Positions 45,237 to 55,060 are shown, counted from the stretch's first letter. The stretch is DNA of 64,000 bases from Arsenicicoccus cauae (GCF_009707125.1 NZ_WLVL01000039.1:124001-188000); one strand, 5' to 3'. Numbers and translations: made by a program. Notes: generated from the letters alone by a model not told the origin.

Positions 45237-47582
45237 TCACGAGGCCGTCACCAGCTCGACCAGGCGCCCGAGGAGCGCCTCGTCCAGCGGGAGGGCCATG
45301 AGCTGCGAGACGAAGTGCGCCGGCGCCGCGCCTGACGTGATCACCTGCAGCGCAGCGGACTTGGTCTCGAACTCCACCTGCGCGGCGTCGAGAACGGCAT
45401 AGGTCGCGGCGTGGACGTCGTTGTCGGCCAGCCGATCTGCACCGAGGATCCGGGCCTCGACGCGCTGGTCGGGAGTCACCTCCGTGACGACGGCGACGAC
45501 CGTATGCCGTCCCTCGTCGGTCACCGTCTCGGCCTCCACCGGGACCCCGTCCACCGTGATCGCGAGGCGCGTGCCCGCGGGCACCCCCACGACCGCGAGC
45601 CGCCAGGTGCGCGAGGCGGGCACGACGTCGGTCGCGCCCTCGGTGGGTCCGACCACGGCCGTACGGGCCGCCCAGTCGAGGTGGATCGGTGTGCGCGCGG
45701 CCCGCAGCGCCGCCTCGGGGGCGCCGTCGTCCTCGTAGAGCGTGAATGCGCCGTCTGCGCCTGCGTAGCAACGAATCTCGACGTCGTTAGCCTCGTCGAC
45801 GGAGAAGTCCTCGCCGCCGTCCACGGCCAGCGGCAGGATGGCTCCCGCCCGCGCCAGCACGGGGATCGTCGACAGGTCGCGGTAGGCGAGGAGGCGGCGG
45901 TCGCCGGCATACCGCCAGCCCGTGGCGACGTCCCACCAGTCGCCGGGCGGCAGCCAGGTCACGACGCGCCCCAGCCCGCACCGCGCGTCGCCGGGCTCGG
46001 TGATCGGTGCGACGAGCAGCTCGGAGCCGAACAGGTAGGTGGTGCGCGCCTCGTAGGCCTCCTCGCGCCAGGGGTGCTCGTGGTAGAGCGGCTCCACGAG
46101 GGGCCTGCCCTGCGCCGTGGCGCGCTCGGCCATCGTGTAGAGGTAGGGCACGAGGCGGTGACGAAACCGCAACCACTCCCCCATGACTCGCTCGGCGAGC
46201 GGGCCGTGGCGCCACGGCTCCTTGCCGTTGAACGGGTTGGCGGCGCTGTGCAGGCGGGTGATGGGCGACATGACGCCGAGCTGCAGCCAGCGGACGGCCA
46301 GCTCGTCGTCCTTGACGCCCCACATGTGGCCGCCGACGTCGTGGCTCCACCAGCCGTAGCCGATGTTGGACGCCGTCGCGGTGAAGGCGGGCTGGAAGGC
46401 CAGCGACGCCCACGAGATCACCGTGTCGCCGGAGAATCCCACCGGGTAGCGGTGCGACCCCGGCCCCGCGTAGCGGCTGAAGATCATCGGCCGGGTCCCC
46501 GTCGAGGCGAGCTCGCGGAAGTGGCGGTCGTTGAGCGCCCACAGCGGGTCCAGGCCGGGGAGGCGGGAGTAGGGCCCGGACTGCCAGTCGATCCACCAGA
46601 AGTCGACGCCGAGGCGCTCGAGCGGGTGCGCCACGTGCTCGAAGAACGCCGCGAGATAACGGTCGTCGGTGACGTCGAAGGTCAGCGGGGCCTCCGTCGC
46701 CGGGTCCACGCCCAAGGCCTTGGCCATGCGTGGGTAGGCCTCCTCGAAGGCCCGCACCCCGTCCGCCGGGTGGTCGTTGAGCGTGACCCGCATCCCCCGG
46801 TCGTGCAGCCAGGCGAGGAAGCCTGCCGGGTCGGGGAACAGCTCCGGGTCGAAGGTGTAGCCCGTCCAGCCACTCCCGAACCGAGGATCGGGATCCGTGA
46901 TGTGCCAGTCCATGTCGAGCACGGCGACCGAGAAGGGCAGCCGCTCCGCAGCGAACCTCTCGACCAGACGACGGTACTCGTCGTCGGAGTAGCGGTGGTA
47001 GCGGCTCCACCAGTTGCCGAGGGCGTACCGGGGGACCAGCGGCGTGGGGCCGGTGAGGGCGTAGTAGTCGCGCAGCGCCGCGCGGTAGTCGCGGCCGTGG
47101 GCGAAGACGTAGAGGTCGAGGGTGTCGGCTGGTCGGGGCTCCAGCCCGACCTGGTCGTCGCGCGGGACCTGCACGAGCGAACGGGAGTCGTCCAGGACGG
47201 CGAAACCGTTGCGGGACAACACTCCTGGCTCCAACGGGATCTCGCCGTCGGCCTTGTCCAGGGTGCGCGCCGTGCCCCCGAGCGTCTCGAAGGGCTCGCC
47301 GTAGCGCCATACTGAGTGGTAGCTGGACACCCCCCCGCGCACCTGCAGAGACAGCCCCTCTGGGCTGAACGGCCGCTCGTCATAGCTGAGGTGGAAGCCG
47401 TCGGTGACCACCTCGATGCCCCGGGTCGTGCGTGTGACCTCGGCCTCGACGTCACCCAGGTCGCGGTGCAGCACGACCTGGGTGGGCCGGTCCTCGAACC
47501 GCCCGCCGGGGGACTGCTCGAGCCGGACCAGGTGCGGCGTGAGGACGGAGATCCGGTAGGTCTCCCCGGTGATGGGCGTCAT
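45237..47582 (-). CDS. Glycoside hydrolase family 31
   Basis: A 781-residue GH31 enzyme for alpha-linked sugars. After the N-terminal beta domain, the barrel holds FSVAVLDMDWHI and the nucleophile in FWWIDWQSG (Asp near 331). The acid/base lies in GFSGDTVISW (Asp near 385), with YWSHDVGGH-like WWSHDVGGHMWG and the C-terminal beta domains. The family covers alpha-glucosidases, alpha-xylosidases and related enzymes; which one is not clear. There is no signal peptide, so it is cytoplasmic. The start is leaderless: TAGGTT ends six bases before the ATG. Confidence 0.9.
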   Translation of the reverse strand: MTPITGETYRISVLTPHLVRLEQSPGGRFEDRPTQVVLHRDLGDVEAEVTRTTRGIEVVTDGFHLSYDERPFSPEGLSLQVRGGVSSYHSVWRYGEPFETLGGTARTLDKADGEIPLEPGVLSRNGFAVLDDSRSLVQVPRDDQVGLEPRPADTLDLYVFAHGRDYRAALRDYYALTGPTPLVPRYALGNWWSRYHRYSDDEYRRLVERFAAERLPFSVAVLDMDWHITDPDPRFGSGWTGYTFDPELFPDPAGFLAWLHDRGMRVTLNDHPADGVRAFEEAYPRMAKALGVDPATEAPLTFDVTDDRYLAAFFEHVAHPLERLGVDFWWIDWQSGPYSRLPGLDPLWALNDRHFRELASTGTRPMIFSRYAGPGSHRYPVGFSGDTVISWASLAFQPAFTATASNIGYGWWSHDVGGHMWGVKDDELAVRWLQLGVMSPITRLHSAANPFNGKEPWRHGPLAERVMGEWLRFRHRLVPYLYTMAERATAQGRPLVEPLYHEHPWREEAYEARTTYLFGSELLVAPITEPGDARCGLGRVVTWLPPGDWWDVATGWRYAGDRRLLAYRDLSTIPVLARAGAILPLAVDGGEDFSVDEANDVEIRCYAGADGAFTLYEDDGAPEAALRAARTPIHLDWAARTAVVGPTEGATDVVPASRTWRLAVVGVPAGTRLAITVDGVPVEAETVTDEGRHTVVAVVTEVTPDQRVEARILGADRLADNDVHAATYAVLDAAQVEFETKSAALQVITSGAAPAHFVSQLMALPLDEALLGRLVELVTAS

Positions 47583-47600
47583 GCCTCGAACCTACCGGGC

Positions 47601-50231
47601 CTACCCCCGGCAGGTCTGGGCGCGCAGCGCGCGCAGCACGTGGTCGCGCTGCTCGATGACGAGGCGCCGCAACCCGCCCGGCGCCGACGGGTGCTCGTCG
47701 AGCCACGCCTGCGCCGCGACCGGGACGGGGTGCGCCTCGGGCTCCTGGCCGGGGTCGAGGTCGACGCCGCGAGGAAACAGCCCGAGCACCGCGCGCGAGG
47801 CGAGCTCCTGACTGCGGGAGTCCCAGATGCCTTCCAGCGCAGCGAAGTACGCGGGGACGAGGTCGGCCGTCAGCGAGGCGTGACCCGGCTGGGCGTAGCC
47901 CGTGGTCCACGCCGTGACCAGGTCGTTGGTCAGGCCGGTGTCCTCGACGACGGTGCGGAAGGCCTCGCGCTTGATCTCGGCCCGGGGGTATGACGCGAGC
48001 GCCGCCCGGTGCCGCACCGGCGCCAGCGACGTGCGGTCCTGCTGCATCTCGGCGTCCAGCTGGCTCGGCGCGACCCGGTCCTGGGCGGCCAGCGACTGCA
48101 GGAAGGCCCAGCGGAGCTCGGGGTCCAGGGCCAGGCCCTCGATCTCGACGTGGCCCTCGAGCAGCGACCGCACGTGGTCGGCATGGCGGGGGCTGGTGGC
48201 CGACCCCGAGGCGAGCACCCGCGCCCACACCAGCTGGGCGCCGGACCCCGGCTCGGCCGCCTCGAGCTCGCGCACCACCCCGTCGAGGAAGGCCTCACGG
48301 GTCGAGGGGCGGGAGGCGGGAGGGGCATAGGCCTCGACCGCCGTCTGGGCGTTGGCGGTCACGGTGGCGAGCAGTGCCACGTCCTCCTCGCGGGGCCCGT
48401 GGTCGAGCACCAGCCGCACGTAGTCCTCGGCGGGCAGCTCGCCGTCGCGGCAGGAGTTCCACAGCGCCGACCAGAGCACGGCGCGGGTGAGCGACGACGA
48501 GATCGAGCTCAGGTGCCCGCGCACGGTGGCGAGCGACCGGTCGTCGAGCCGCACCTTGGCATAGGTGAGGTCGTCGTCGTTGACCACGACCAGGTCCGGC
48601 ACCGGCAGGCCGACCGCCTCGGTCACCTCGTGCTCGTCGGTGACCAGGTCGAGCTCGATCCGCGAGGTGCGCTGCAGCGAGTCACCCTGCAGGGCATACA
48701 GACCCACGACGAGGCGGTGGGGGCGCGTCACCGGCTCCCCCGTCATCGCGTCCACCGCCTCCTGCCGCAGCACCAGCCGCTCGACGACCCCGTCGCGCTC
48801 CACGTACTGCGGCGTCAGCGTGCCGATCCCCGCCGTCCGCAGCCACAGCCGGCTCCACCCGCCGAGGTCGCGGCCCGAGGCCGCCTCCAGGGCGGCGAGC
48901 AGGTCCACGAGCCCGGCCGAGGAGTAGGCGTGGTCCCGGAAGTAGGACCGTGCGCCAGCGAAGAAGGCCTCCTTGCCGACGTAGGCCACGAGCTGCTTGA
49001 GCACGGACGCGCCCTTGGCGTAGGTGATCCCGTCGAAGTTCTGCTTGGCGGCCTCGACGTCGGGGATGTCCGCAACGACCGGGTGTGTCGTCGGGAGCTG
49101 GTCCTGCAGGTAGGCCCAGGCCTTGCGCCGTGCGCAGAAGGGCGTCCATGCGTCGGTGAACTCCGTTGCGCGCGCGTTGGCCTCGGTGCCCATGTAGTCC
49201 GCGAAGGACTCCTTGAGCCACAGGTCGTCCCACCAGCGCGGGGTCACGAGGTCGCCGAACCACATGTGCGCCATCTCGTGCAGGATCGTGTTGGACCGGG
49301 TCTCGTGCTGCGACCGGGTCGCCGCGGACTGAAAGACGTAGCCCGCGTCCCGGAAGGTCACCAGCCCGGGGTTCTCCATCGCGCCGAGGTTGTACTCCGG
49401 GACGAAGACCGAGTCGTACTTGCCCCAGGGATAGGGGAAGTCGTAGTGCTCGTGGAAGAAGTCCAGCCCCCGCCGGGTCGTGTCGAGGATCCGCTCGCCG
49501 TCGAAGGACCCCACCAGGGAACGTCGGCATAGGGCGGCCAGCGGCACCTCCAGCGACGACCCGTCGCGGCCGCCGCCGCGCCATACGTCGTCGACCCGGT
49601 GGTAGCGGCCGGCGGCCACGCAGGTGATGTAGGTCGACAACGGCGGGGTCGGCGCGTGCACCTGCCGCACCAGCTCGACCCCGTCTGCCCGGGTGCCGGC
49701 CGAGTCCCGGGACACCACAGGCTGGTTCGCGAGCAGCTCCCAGTCGGCGCGGCCCGTCAGCACGACGGTGAACCGCCCCTTGAGGTCTGGCTGGTCGAAG
49801 CCGGCGAAGACGCGGCGGGAGTCCGTCGGCTCGAAGTGCGTGTAGAGGTAGACCTCGTCGTCCACGGGGTCCCGGTAGCGGTGCAGCCCCTCCCCGGACC
49901 GCGAGTAGGCGCTCTCGCCCTCCACCGTGACGACATTGTCCCCGCCGACGCCGTCCCCACCGACGAGCAGGCCCCGCAGCTGCACCCGGTTGCCGTCGTG
50001 CTCCACCTCGACGTCCGTCCCGTTGACCTCGACCCGGCGCACGACCGGCCCGAGGAAGTCCAGGAAGGTCTCCGGCGTCGTGGACGTGAAGGTCACAGTG
50101 GTGCGGGTGGGAAAGGTCGGCTGCGCGAGGTCGTCGGCGCCCGACAGGTCCAGCTCGACCTCGTAGGTCGCGATCCGCAGGTGCTCGGACCGGTGCTGCG
50201 CCTCGCGGCGCAGGAGGTTGCGGGTGCTCAT
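47601..50231 (-). CDS. pepN: Aminopeptidase N (M1 family)
   Basis: An 876-residue zinc aminopeptidase. The exopeptidase motif GAMENPG is near residue 281, the zinc motif HEMAHMWFGD near 316 with the third ligand Glu in WLKESFADYMG, and the ERAP1-like C-terminal domain follows. Length fits actinobacterial PepN (about 850). It removes N-terminal residues from peptides in the cytoplasm. The start is leaderless: TAGGGT, six bases, ATG. The GH31 gene begins 18 bases after its stop. Confidence 0.95.
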   Translation of the reverse strand: MSTRNLLRREAQHRSEHLRIATYEVELDLSGADDLAQPTFPTRTTVTFTSTTPETFLDFLGPVVRRVEVNGTDVEVEHDGNRVQLRGLLVGGDGVGGDNVVTVEGESAYSRSGEGLHRYRDPVDDEVYLYTHFEPTDSRRVFAGFDQPDLKGRFTVVLTGRADWELLANQPVVSRDSAGTRADGVELVRQVHAPTPPLSTYITCVAAGRYHRVDDVWRGGGRDGSSLEVPLAALCRRSLVGSFDGERILDTTRRGLDFFHEHYDFPYPWGKYDSVFVPEYNLGAMENPGLVTFRDAGYVFQSAATRSQHETRSNTILHEMAHMWFGDLVTPRWWDDLWLKESFADYMGTEANARATEFTDAWTPFCARRKAWAYLQDQLPTTHPVVADIPDVEAAKQNFDGITYAKGASVLKQLVAYVGKEAFFAGARSYFRDHAYSSAGLVDLLAALEAASGRDLGGWSRLWLRTAGIGTLTPQYVERDGVVERLVLRQEAVDAMTGEPVTRPHRLVVGLYALQGDSLQRTSRIELDLVTDEHEVTEAVGLPVPDLVVVNDDDLTYAKVRLDDRSLATVRGHLSSISSSLTRAVLWSALWNSCRDGELPAEDYVRLVLDHGPREEDVALLATVTANAQTAVEAYAPPASRPSTREAFLDGVVRELEAAEPGSGAQLVWARVLASGSATSPRHADHVRSLLEGHVEIEGLALDPELRWAFLQSLAAQDRVAPSQLDAEMQQDRTSLAPVRHRAALASYPRAEIKREAFRTVVEDTGLTNDLVTAWTTGYAQPGHASLTADLVPAYFAALEGIWDSRSQELASRAVLGLFPRGVDLDPGQEPEAHPVPVAAQAWLDEHPSAPGGLRRLVIEQRDHVLRALRAQTCRG

Positions 50232-50240
50232 GCCGCGACC

Positions 50241-50915
50241 CTACCCAACCGGGTCGCGTGCGCCGCGGCCGCGTGGGCTGCGCTGGCCCGGCGCGGCCTC
50301 CGCGCCCTCCCCCATGGCGGCGCCGGCCTCCTCCAGCTGCTCGCCGCGCAGCCCCACGGCGTCGAGCCGCCAGAACACGTCGGGGTAGACCAGGGAACCG
50401 GTCATCCACACCTCGTAGGCGGGCAGCGTCACGACCTGGAAGGCCGGGTCCGGGATGCGCCGGGACGGTGCGACGAACCCCAGCCGCGAGGCGCGCTGGA
50501 AGCCGAACCTCGTGTAGTAGAGCGGGGATCCCTCGAGGAAGACCAGGGGGTGGTCGCCACCGCCGGCCTCCGCGAGGGCGTAATCGACCAGCGACCCTCC
50601 GATGCCGCGGGGCTGCCACTCCGGCGCCACCGACAGCGGCGACAGGACCAGCACGCGGACCAGCCGGGGGAGGGCGTCCACCCAGGCCCGTGTCATCATG
50701 ACGTGCCCCACCACCTCGCCACCGATCTCGGCGACGTAGGAGTGCCCCTCCTCGCCCGCGGCGTCGTGGCGCAGCAGGCTGACCAGGTCCGCGACGGTGG
50801 GCTCCTCGACGAACGCCCGCGCCACGAGGTCCCGCACGGCCGCGTGGTCGCGCGTGTCCTCGGGGCGGATGGACAACCCCTCGGGGGCGCGGCGGCGGGG
50901 CTCGGTCTCGGACAT
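50241..50915 (-). CDS. GNAT-family N-acetyltransferase
   Basis: A 224-residue GNAT protein. Acetyl-CoA binding is in LSPLSVAPEWQPRGIGGSLV (motif A, Q/RxxGxG), with YVAEIGGEVVGHVMMTRA earlier and FLEGSPLYYTRFGFQRA later, typical of the YhbS-like group. The Gly/Arg-rich C-terminal tail (about 195-224) looks disordered. I chose the ATG at 50915 over a GTG two codons upstream. CAGCCT ends six bases before the ATG within a degenerate copy of the GTGNCAG palindrome. The substrate is unknown. Confidence 0.85.
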   Translation of the reverse strand: MSETEPRRRAPEGLSIRPEDTRDHAAVRDLVARAFVEEPTVADLVSLLRHDAAGEEGHSYVAEIGGEVVGHVMMTRAWVDALPRLVRVLVLSPLSVAPEWQPRGIGGSLVDYALAEAGGGDHPLVFLEGSPLYYTRFGFQRASRLGFVAPSRRIPDPAFQVVTLPAYEVWMTGSLVYPDVFWRLDAVGLRGEQLEEAGAAMGEGAEAAPGQRSPRGRGARDPVG

Positions 50916-50960
50916 GGCCACAGGCTGTCAGAGGCCCTGTCGCCCGTCTAGCGTGGGCGC

Positions 50961-51830
50961 ATGACGTCAGCGCAACCCGCCCGACCCGACCGGGCCGACC
51001 CCGCCCGACCCGACCGGGCCGACCCCGCCCGACCCGACCCTGCGCTCCTGGACTCCACCACCCCCGCCTACTACCTCGCCCTCGGCGACGGCCGCTACCG
51101 GCCCACCCTGCACGCCCAGGGCGCCTGGAACCCCTGGGAGCAGCACATGGGGCCCGTGGCCGGTCTGCTCGCGCACGCCATCGACCGGCACGCGCCGCGC
51201 GAGGACATGCAACTGGCGCGGATCACCTACGAGATCCTCGGGGTGATCCCCGCCTCCGAGGTCGAGGTGCGGTGCGAGACGGTGCGTCCGGGGCGGACCA
51301 TCGAGCTCGTCGAGGCGACCCTGCATGCCGGGAGCAAGGCCGTCGTGCGGGCCACCGCGTGGCGGCTCGTCACCCAGGACACCAGCGAGGTCGCCGGGGG
51401 CTTCCACGCGGGACTGCCCCACCACGACGAGGTCGAGGTGCGCAGCTACGAGGGCGTCTGGGGCGGCGGGTTCATCGGGTCGCTGAGCTTCCGGTCCGTG
51501 GACGGGGGCGAGCCCGGCCGCGGCCGCGTGTGGATCAGCACCGACCTGGACCTCGTCAGCGGCGAGGAGACCTCCGGCGTGGCGCGGATGCTGGGCCTGG
51601 TCGACACCGCCAACGGCGTCGCGGTGCGGCAGCACCCGGGCGAGTGGATGTTCCCCAACGTCGACCTCACGGTCCACCTGTTCCGCACGCCGACGCTCGG
51701 CTGGCTGGGCTTCGACACCGAGGTCACCTTCGGCGAGACCGGTCTCGGGCTCACCTCCTCAGACCTCTACGACGAGCACGGCCCGGTGGGCCGGGCGGAG
51801 CAGATCCTGACGGTGCGCCGCCTCCCCTGA
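50961..51830 (+). CDS. Acyl-CoA thioesterase-like double hot-dog protein
   Basis: A 289-residue hot-dog thioesterase. Motifs GAWNPWEQHMGPVAGLLAHAIDRHA and ITYEILGVIPASEVEVRCE define the first hot-dog domain. LGLVDTANGVAVRQHPGEWMFPNVDLTVHLFR defines the second. It resembles the TesB-like thioesterase family of actinobacteria. The first 25 residues are repeats (ARPDRADP) encoded by a 24-bp tandem repeat. The start appears leaderless: TAGCGT and six bases to the ATG, divergent from the GNAT gene. Confidence 0.82.
   Translation: MTSAQPARPDRADPARPDRADPARPDPALLDSTTPAYYLALGDGRYRPTLHAQGAWNPWEQHMGPVAGLLAHAIDRHAPREDMQLARITYEILGVIPASEVEVRCETVRPGRTIELVEATLHAGSKAVVRATAWRLVTQDTSEVAGGFHAGLPHHDEVEVRSYEGVWGGGFIGSLSFRSVDGGEPGRGRVWISTDLDLVSGEETSGVARMLGLVDTANGVAVRQHPGEWMFPNVDLTVHLFRTPTLGWLGFDTEVTFGETGLGLTSSDLYDEHGPVGRAEQILTVRRLP
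50976..51038 (+). repeat. 24-bp tandem repeat inside the thioesterase N-terminus
   Basis: Two full copies of a 24-bp unit (50976-50999 and 51000-51023) and a partial third of 15 bases lie just after the start codon. The unit length is a multiple of three, so copy-number change would only lengthen or shorten a polar Arg/Asp/Pro tail in frame. Confidence 0.85.
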
Positions 51831-51952
51831 CGGGTCCGTGGCAGCCGGGATGTGGGGTCCGGCCGTCGGGTCGCTACAGTGCGAGCAGGACGGTCCCGCA
51901 CCCGGGCCGACCCACGTCATTGACGACACACCACTCGTAGGGAGATTCAGCA

Positions 51953-53149
51953 ATGGCGCTGGCACGACGACTTTCCCGCCTGGGCACGGAGACGGCCTTC
52001 GCGGTCTCCGCCGCGGCGGCCGCCTGGGGGGCCAAGGGCAACACGATCTACCCCTTCCACCTCGGCGACATCGACCTGGCCACCCCGGCGCACATCACCG
52101 AGGCCATGAACGCCGCGATCGCCGACGGCAGGACCGGCTACTGCCCCGGCCCAGGGATCCCGCAGCTGCGGGAGGCCATGGCCGATGACATCAACCGGCT
52201 GCGCGGCACGGCATACACGGCCGACAACGTCGCCATCCAGCCAGGCGGCAAGCCGGTGATCACCAAGTTCCTGCAGGCCGTGATGGACGAGGGCGACGAG
52301 GTCCTCTACCCCAACCCGGGGTTCCCGATCTACGAGTCGCAGATCGAGTACCTCGGCGGCGTGGCCAGGGCCTATCGCTACCTGCCGACCGAGCGGGGCT
52401 TCGCGATCGACCTGGAGCAGGTGCGCTCGCTGATCACTCCCCGGACCAGGGCGATCATCTACAACGACCTGCAAAACCCGATCTCCGCGGAGTCCACGCA
52501 GGAGGAGCGCGAGGCGATCGCGCAGCTCGCACAGGAGCACGACCTGTGGGTGCTGTCGGACGAGGCGTACTTCGAGACGCGCTACTCCGGACAGTCGCAC
52601 TCGATCTCCTCGATCGACGGCATGAAGGACCGCACGGTCATCCTCTACACCTTCTCCAAGAAGTTCGCGATGACCGGCTGGCGTCTGGGCGCCGGCATCG
52701 CGCCGGTCGAGGTGGCCAAGGTCTTCTCCACCATGAACACCAACAACGAGTCCTGCACCACGCACTTCGTGCAGTACGCCGGCATCGCCGCCCTCACCGG
52801 CGACCAGCAGCCCGTCGCCGACATGCTCGACGTGCTGCGCGGTCGCCGCGACGCGGCGTGCGCGATGATCAACCAGATCCCCGGCGTGGACGTGGCGACC
52901 CCGGAGTCGACCTTCTACCTCTTCCCGGACGTGACGGAGGCGGTGCGCCGGGTGGGTGCGACGGATGTCGACGACTTCGCGACGCAGGCCCTGCACGCGA
53001 CGGGCGTGTCCTTCTGCACGCGCAACCACTTCGGTCGCCGCCAGCCGGGCGAGGACCGCGACTACATCCGCTTCGCCTACTCCGGCATCGACGAGCACCG
53101 CATCCGCGAGGGCCTCGGCAAGCTCAAGGATTGGATCGAGAGCGCGTGA
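51953..53149 (+). CDS. Class I/II aminotransferase (aspartate-type)
   Basis: A 398-residue PLP-dependent aminotransferase. The PLP lysine is in LYTFSKKFAMTGWRLG (Lys236 or the next Lys), with NPGFPIYESQIEYLGG earlier and FAYSGIDEHRIREGL at the end. GGGAG precedes the ATG and a possible -10 (TACAGT, 51875-51880) gives a leader of about 65 bases. Its stop overlaps the start of the broken hydroxyacid dehydrogenase gene (GTGA). The amino donor and acceptor are not determined. Confidence 0.87.
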   Translation: MALARRLSRLGTETAFAVSAAAAAWGAKGNTIYPFHLGDIDLATPAHITEAMNAAIADGRTGYCPGPGIPQLREAMADDINRLRGTAYTADNVAIQPGGKPVITKFLQAVMDEGDEVLYPNPGFPIYESQIEYLGGVARAYRYLPTERGFAIDLEQVRSLITPRTRAIIYNDLQNPISAESTQEEREAIAQLAQEHDLWVLSDEAYFETRYSGQSHSISSIDGMKDRTVILYTFSKKFAMTGWRLGAGIAPVEVAKVFSTMNTNNESCTTHFVQYAGIAALTGDQQPVADMLDVLRGRRDAACAMINQIPGVDVATPESTFYLFPDVTEAVRRVGATDVDDFATQALHATGVSFCTRNHFGRRQPGEDRDYIRFAYSGIDEHRIREGLGKLKDWIESA

Positions 53150-53733
53150 GCAAGGTCGTCATCGTCGACGACGAGTTCCTCGACGCGTGCGGCGACCAGC
53201 TCAAGGTCGTCGCCAACGTCGCGGTGGGCTACGACAACATCGACGTCCACGCCTGCGAGCGCCGCGGCGTCGTCGCCACCAACACCCCCAAGGTGCTGAC
53301 GGAGACCACGGCGGACGTGGCCGGGGAGCGCGGTGCGCGCAAGGTCGAGCTGGACGAGCTGCTGTCGTGCTCGGACGTGGTCTCGTTGCACTGCCCGCTG
53401 ACGGACTCGACCCACCACCTCATCGACGCGGACGCGCTCGAGCGGATGAAGACGTCCGCCTACCTCGTCAACTCGGCGCGTGGACCGATCGTCGACGAGG
53501 CCGCCCTGGTGGCAGCCCTCGAGGCGGGCGAGATCGCGGGCGCCGGCCTCGACGTCTTCGAGGCGGAGCCGACCGTCCACGAGGGCCTGCTCGACCGCGA
53601 CGACGTGGTGCTGCTCCCCCACCTGGGCTCGGCGACGGTCGAGCCGCGCACGGCGATGGCCGAGCTCGCGGCGCAGAACGTCCTCGACGTCCTGGCCGGC
53701 AAGCCTCCGGTCACCCCGGTCACCAAGGTCTGA
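53146..53733 (+). pseudogene. Deletion-bearing D-2-hydroxyacid dehydrogenase
   Basis: A 195-residue frame that is clearly a D-isomer-specific hydroxyacid dehydrogenase (glyoxylate/hydroxypyruvate reductase type) but much too short, since the family is about 320 residues. QLKVVANVAVGYDNIDVHACERRGV, then VLTETTADVA, match the start of the coenzyme domain. The text then jumps to GARKVELDELLSCSDVVSLHCPLT. About 65 residues containing the NAD-binding GxGxxG are deleted in frame. The first 70 residues are missing too. It still overlaps the aminotransferase gene and may be expressed, but cannot bind NAD normally. Confidence 0.8.
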
Positions 53734-53774
53734 CCCCGGGCGCACAAAGCGCACAGCCAGGCCGGGCGGCAGCG

Positions 53775-54917
53775 TCAGAGACGCCCGTCCGCCAGGTCGC
53801 GGGCCACCGCAGCGGCCAGCTCCTCCAGCAGGGGTCCCGCCGCGCTCATGCACCGCGCGAGGTCCGGCTCGATGTCGGTGAGGGCATAGACGCGGCGGAC
53901 GCCCGCCGCCTCCGCCTGGCCCCCGGCGAGCAGCGAGCGCCCGCAGACCGCCACGACCGGCACGCCCGCGCGGGCCGCCGCCTCGGCGACCCCGACCGGC
54001 GTCTTGCCCATCAGCGACTGCTCGTCCAGCGAACCCTCACCGGTGATGACGAGGTCCGCGCCGTCGACCTGCTCGGCGAAGCCCACGAGGTCGAGGACCA
54101 GCTCGACACCAGGCCGCATCTCGGCGTCGAGGACCTGCAAGGCGGCATACCCGACGCCGCCGGCCGCGCCGGCCCCCGGCTCGTCGCGGGTGTCCCGGCC
54201 GGTCGCCTCCGCGAGCAGGTCGGCCAGCCGCTCCAGGCCGGCGTCGACCTGGGGACGGAGCTGCTCGGTGACCCCCTTCTGCGGACCGAAGACGGCGGCC
54301 GCGCCCCGGTCGCCCAGCAGCGGGTTGTTGACGTCGCACGCCACGACGACGCGGGCGCCGGCCAGGGCCGGGTGCAGGCCGGACAGGTCGACGCGGTCGA
54401 GGGTGGCGAGTCCGCCTGCGCCGTCGGGGATCTCGTGGCCCGAGGCGTCGAGGAAGCGGGCGCCGAGGGCGGAGAGCATCCCCGTGCCGCCGTCGGTGCT
54501 GGCCGATCCCCCGATCCCGAGGACGATCTCGGCGCAGCCCTCGTCCAGGGCCGCCCGCACCGCCTCGCCGACCCCGCGGCTCGTCGAGGTGAGCGGCTCG
54601 AGGCGACGGTCGGGCAGGTGCACGATGCCGCAGGTCTCGGCGAGCTCGACGACGGCGGTGGCCCCCAGCACGGCGTACCGGGCCTGGAGCGGTCGACCCG
54701 TCGGCCCCGACGTGGTGGTGGTGCGCGCCTCGTAGCCGGCGCCGAGGGCCGCCTCGATGGTGCCGTCCCCGCCGTCGGCCACGAGGAGGCTGCGCACGGT
54801 GGCGTCGGGCAGGGCCCGCCGGACCCCCACGGCCACCCGTTGCGCGACCTCCGTGGCGACCAACGACCCCTTGAACTTGTCGCAGGCGACCAGGACCACG
54901 GGATCAGGCACGGTCAT
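53775..54917 (-). CDS. Glycerate kinase
   Basis: A 380-residue GckA/GlxK-type glycerate 2-kinase. DKFKGSLVATEVAQ begins the protein, and GDGGDGTIEAAL, GIGGSASTDGGTGMLSALG, ACDVNNPLLGDRGAA and VITGEGSLDEQSLMGKTPVG are diagnostic. It phosphorylates D-glycerate from glyoxylate or hydroxypyruvate reduction. The convergent neighbour is the broken hydroxyacid dehydrogenase of just that step. GAGGAG precedes the ATG. Confidence 0.93.
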   Translation of the reverse strand: MTVPDPVVLVACDKFKGSLVATEVAQRVAVGVRRALPDATVRSLLVADGGDGTIEAALGAGYEARTTTTSGPTGRPLQARYAVLGATAVVELAETCGIVHLPDRRLEPLTSTSRGVGEAVRAALDEGCAEIVLGIGGSASTDGGTGMLSALGARFLDASGHEIPDGAGGLATLDRVDLSGLHPALAGARVVVACDVNNPLLGDRGAAAVFGPQKGVTEQLRPQVDAGLERLADLLAEATGRDTRDEPGAGAAGGVGYAALQVLDAEMRPGVELVLDLVGFAEQVDGADLVITGEGSLDEQSLMGKTPVGVAEAAARAGVPVVAVCGRSLLAGGQAEAAGVRRVYALTDIEPDLARCMSAAGPLLEELAAAVARDLADGRL

Positions 54918-55034
54918 GGCGGGAGCTCCTCGGCGAGGTCCTGGTCGGGATCCTCACGGTAGCACCGGCCGGATTTCACGCTCGGTGCGCGTCGGACCAT
55001 GGCGGGGGCGGTCGCGCTTTGTCATGATGCGTGC

Positions 55035-55060
55035 GCCGAGGAAGTACGCCGAGGAAGTAC
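55035..55060 (+). repeat. 13-bp tandem duplication upstream of the GGDEF gene
   Basis: GCCGAGGAAGTAC occurs twice in a row. Its length is not a multiple of three, so it argues against translation from the ATG at 55024 and for a start downstream at 55084 or 55093. Confidence 0.8.
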
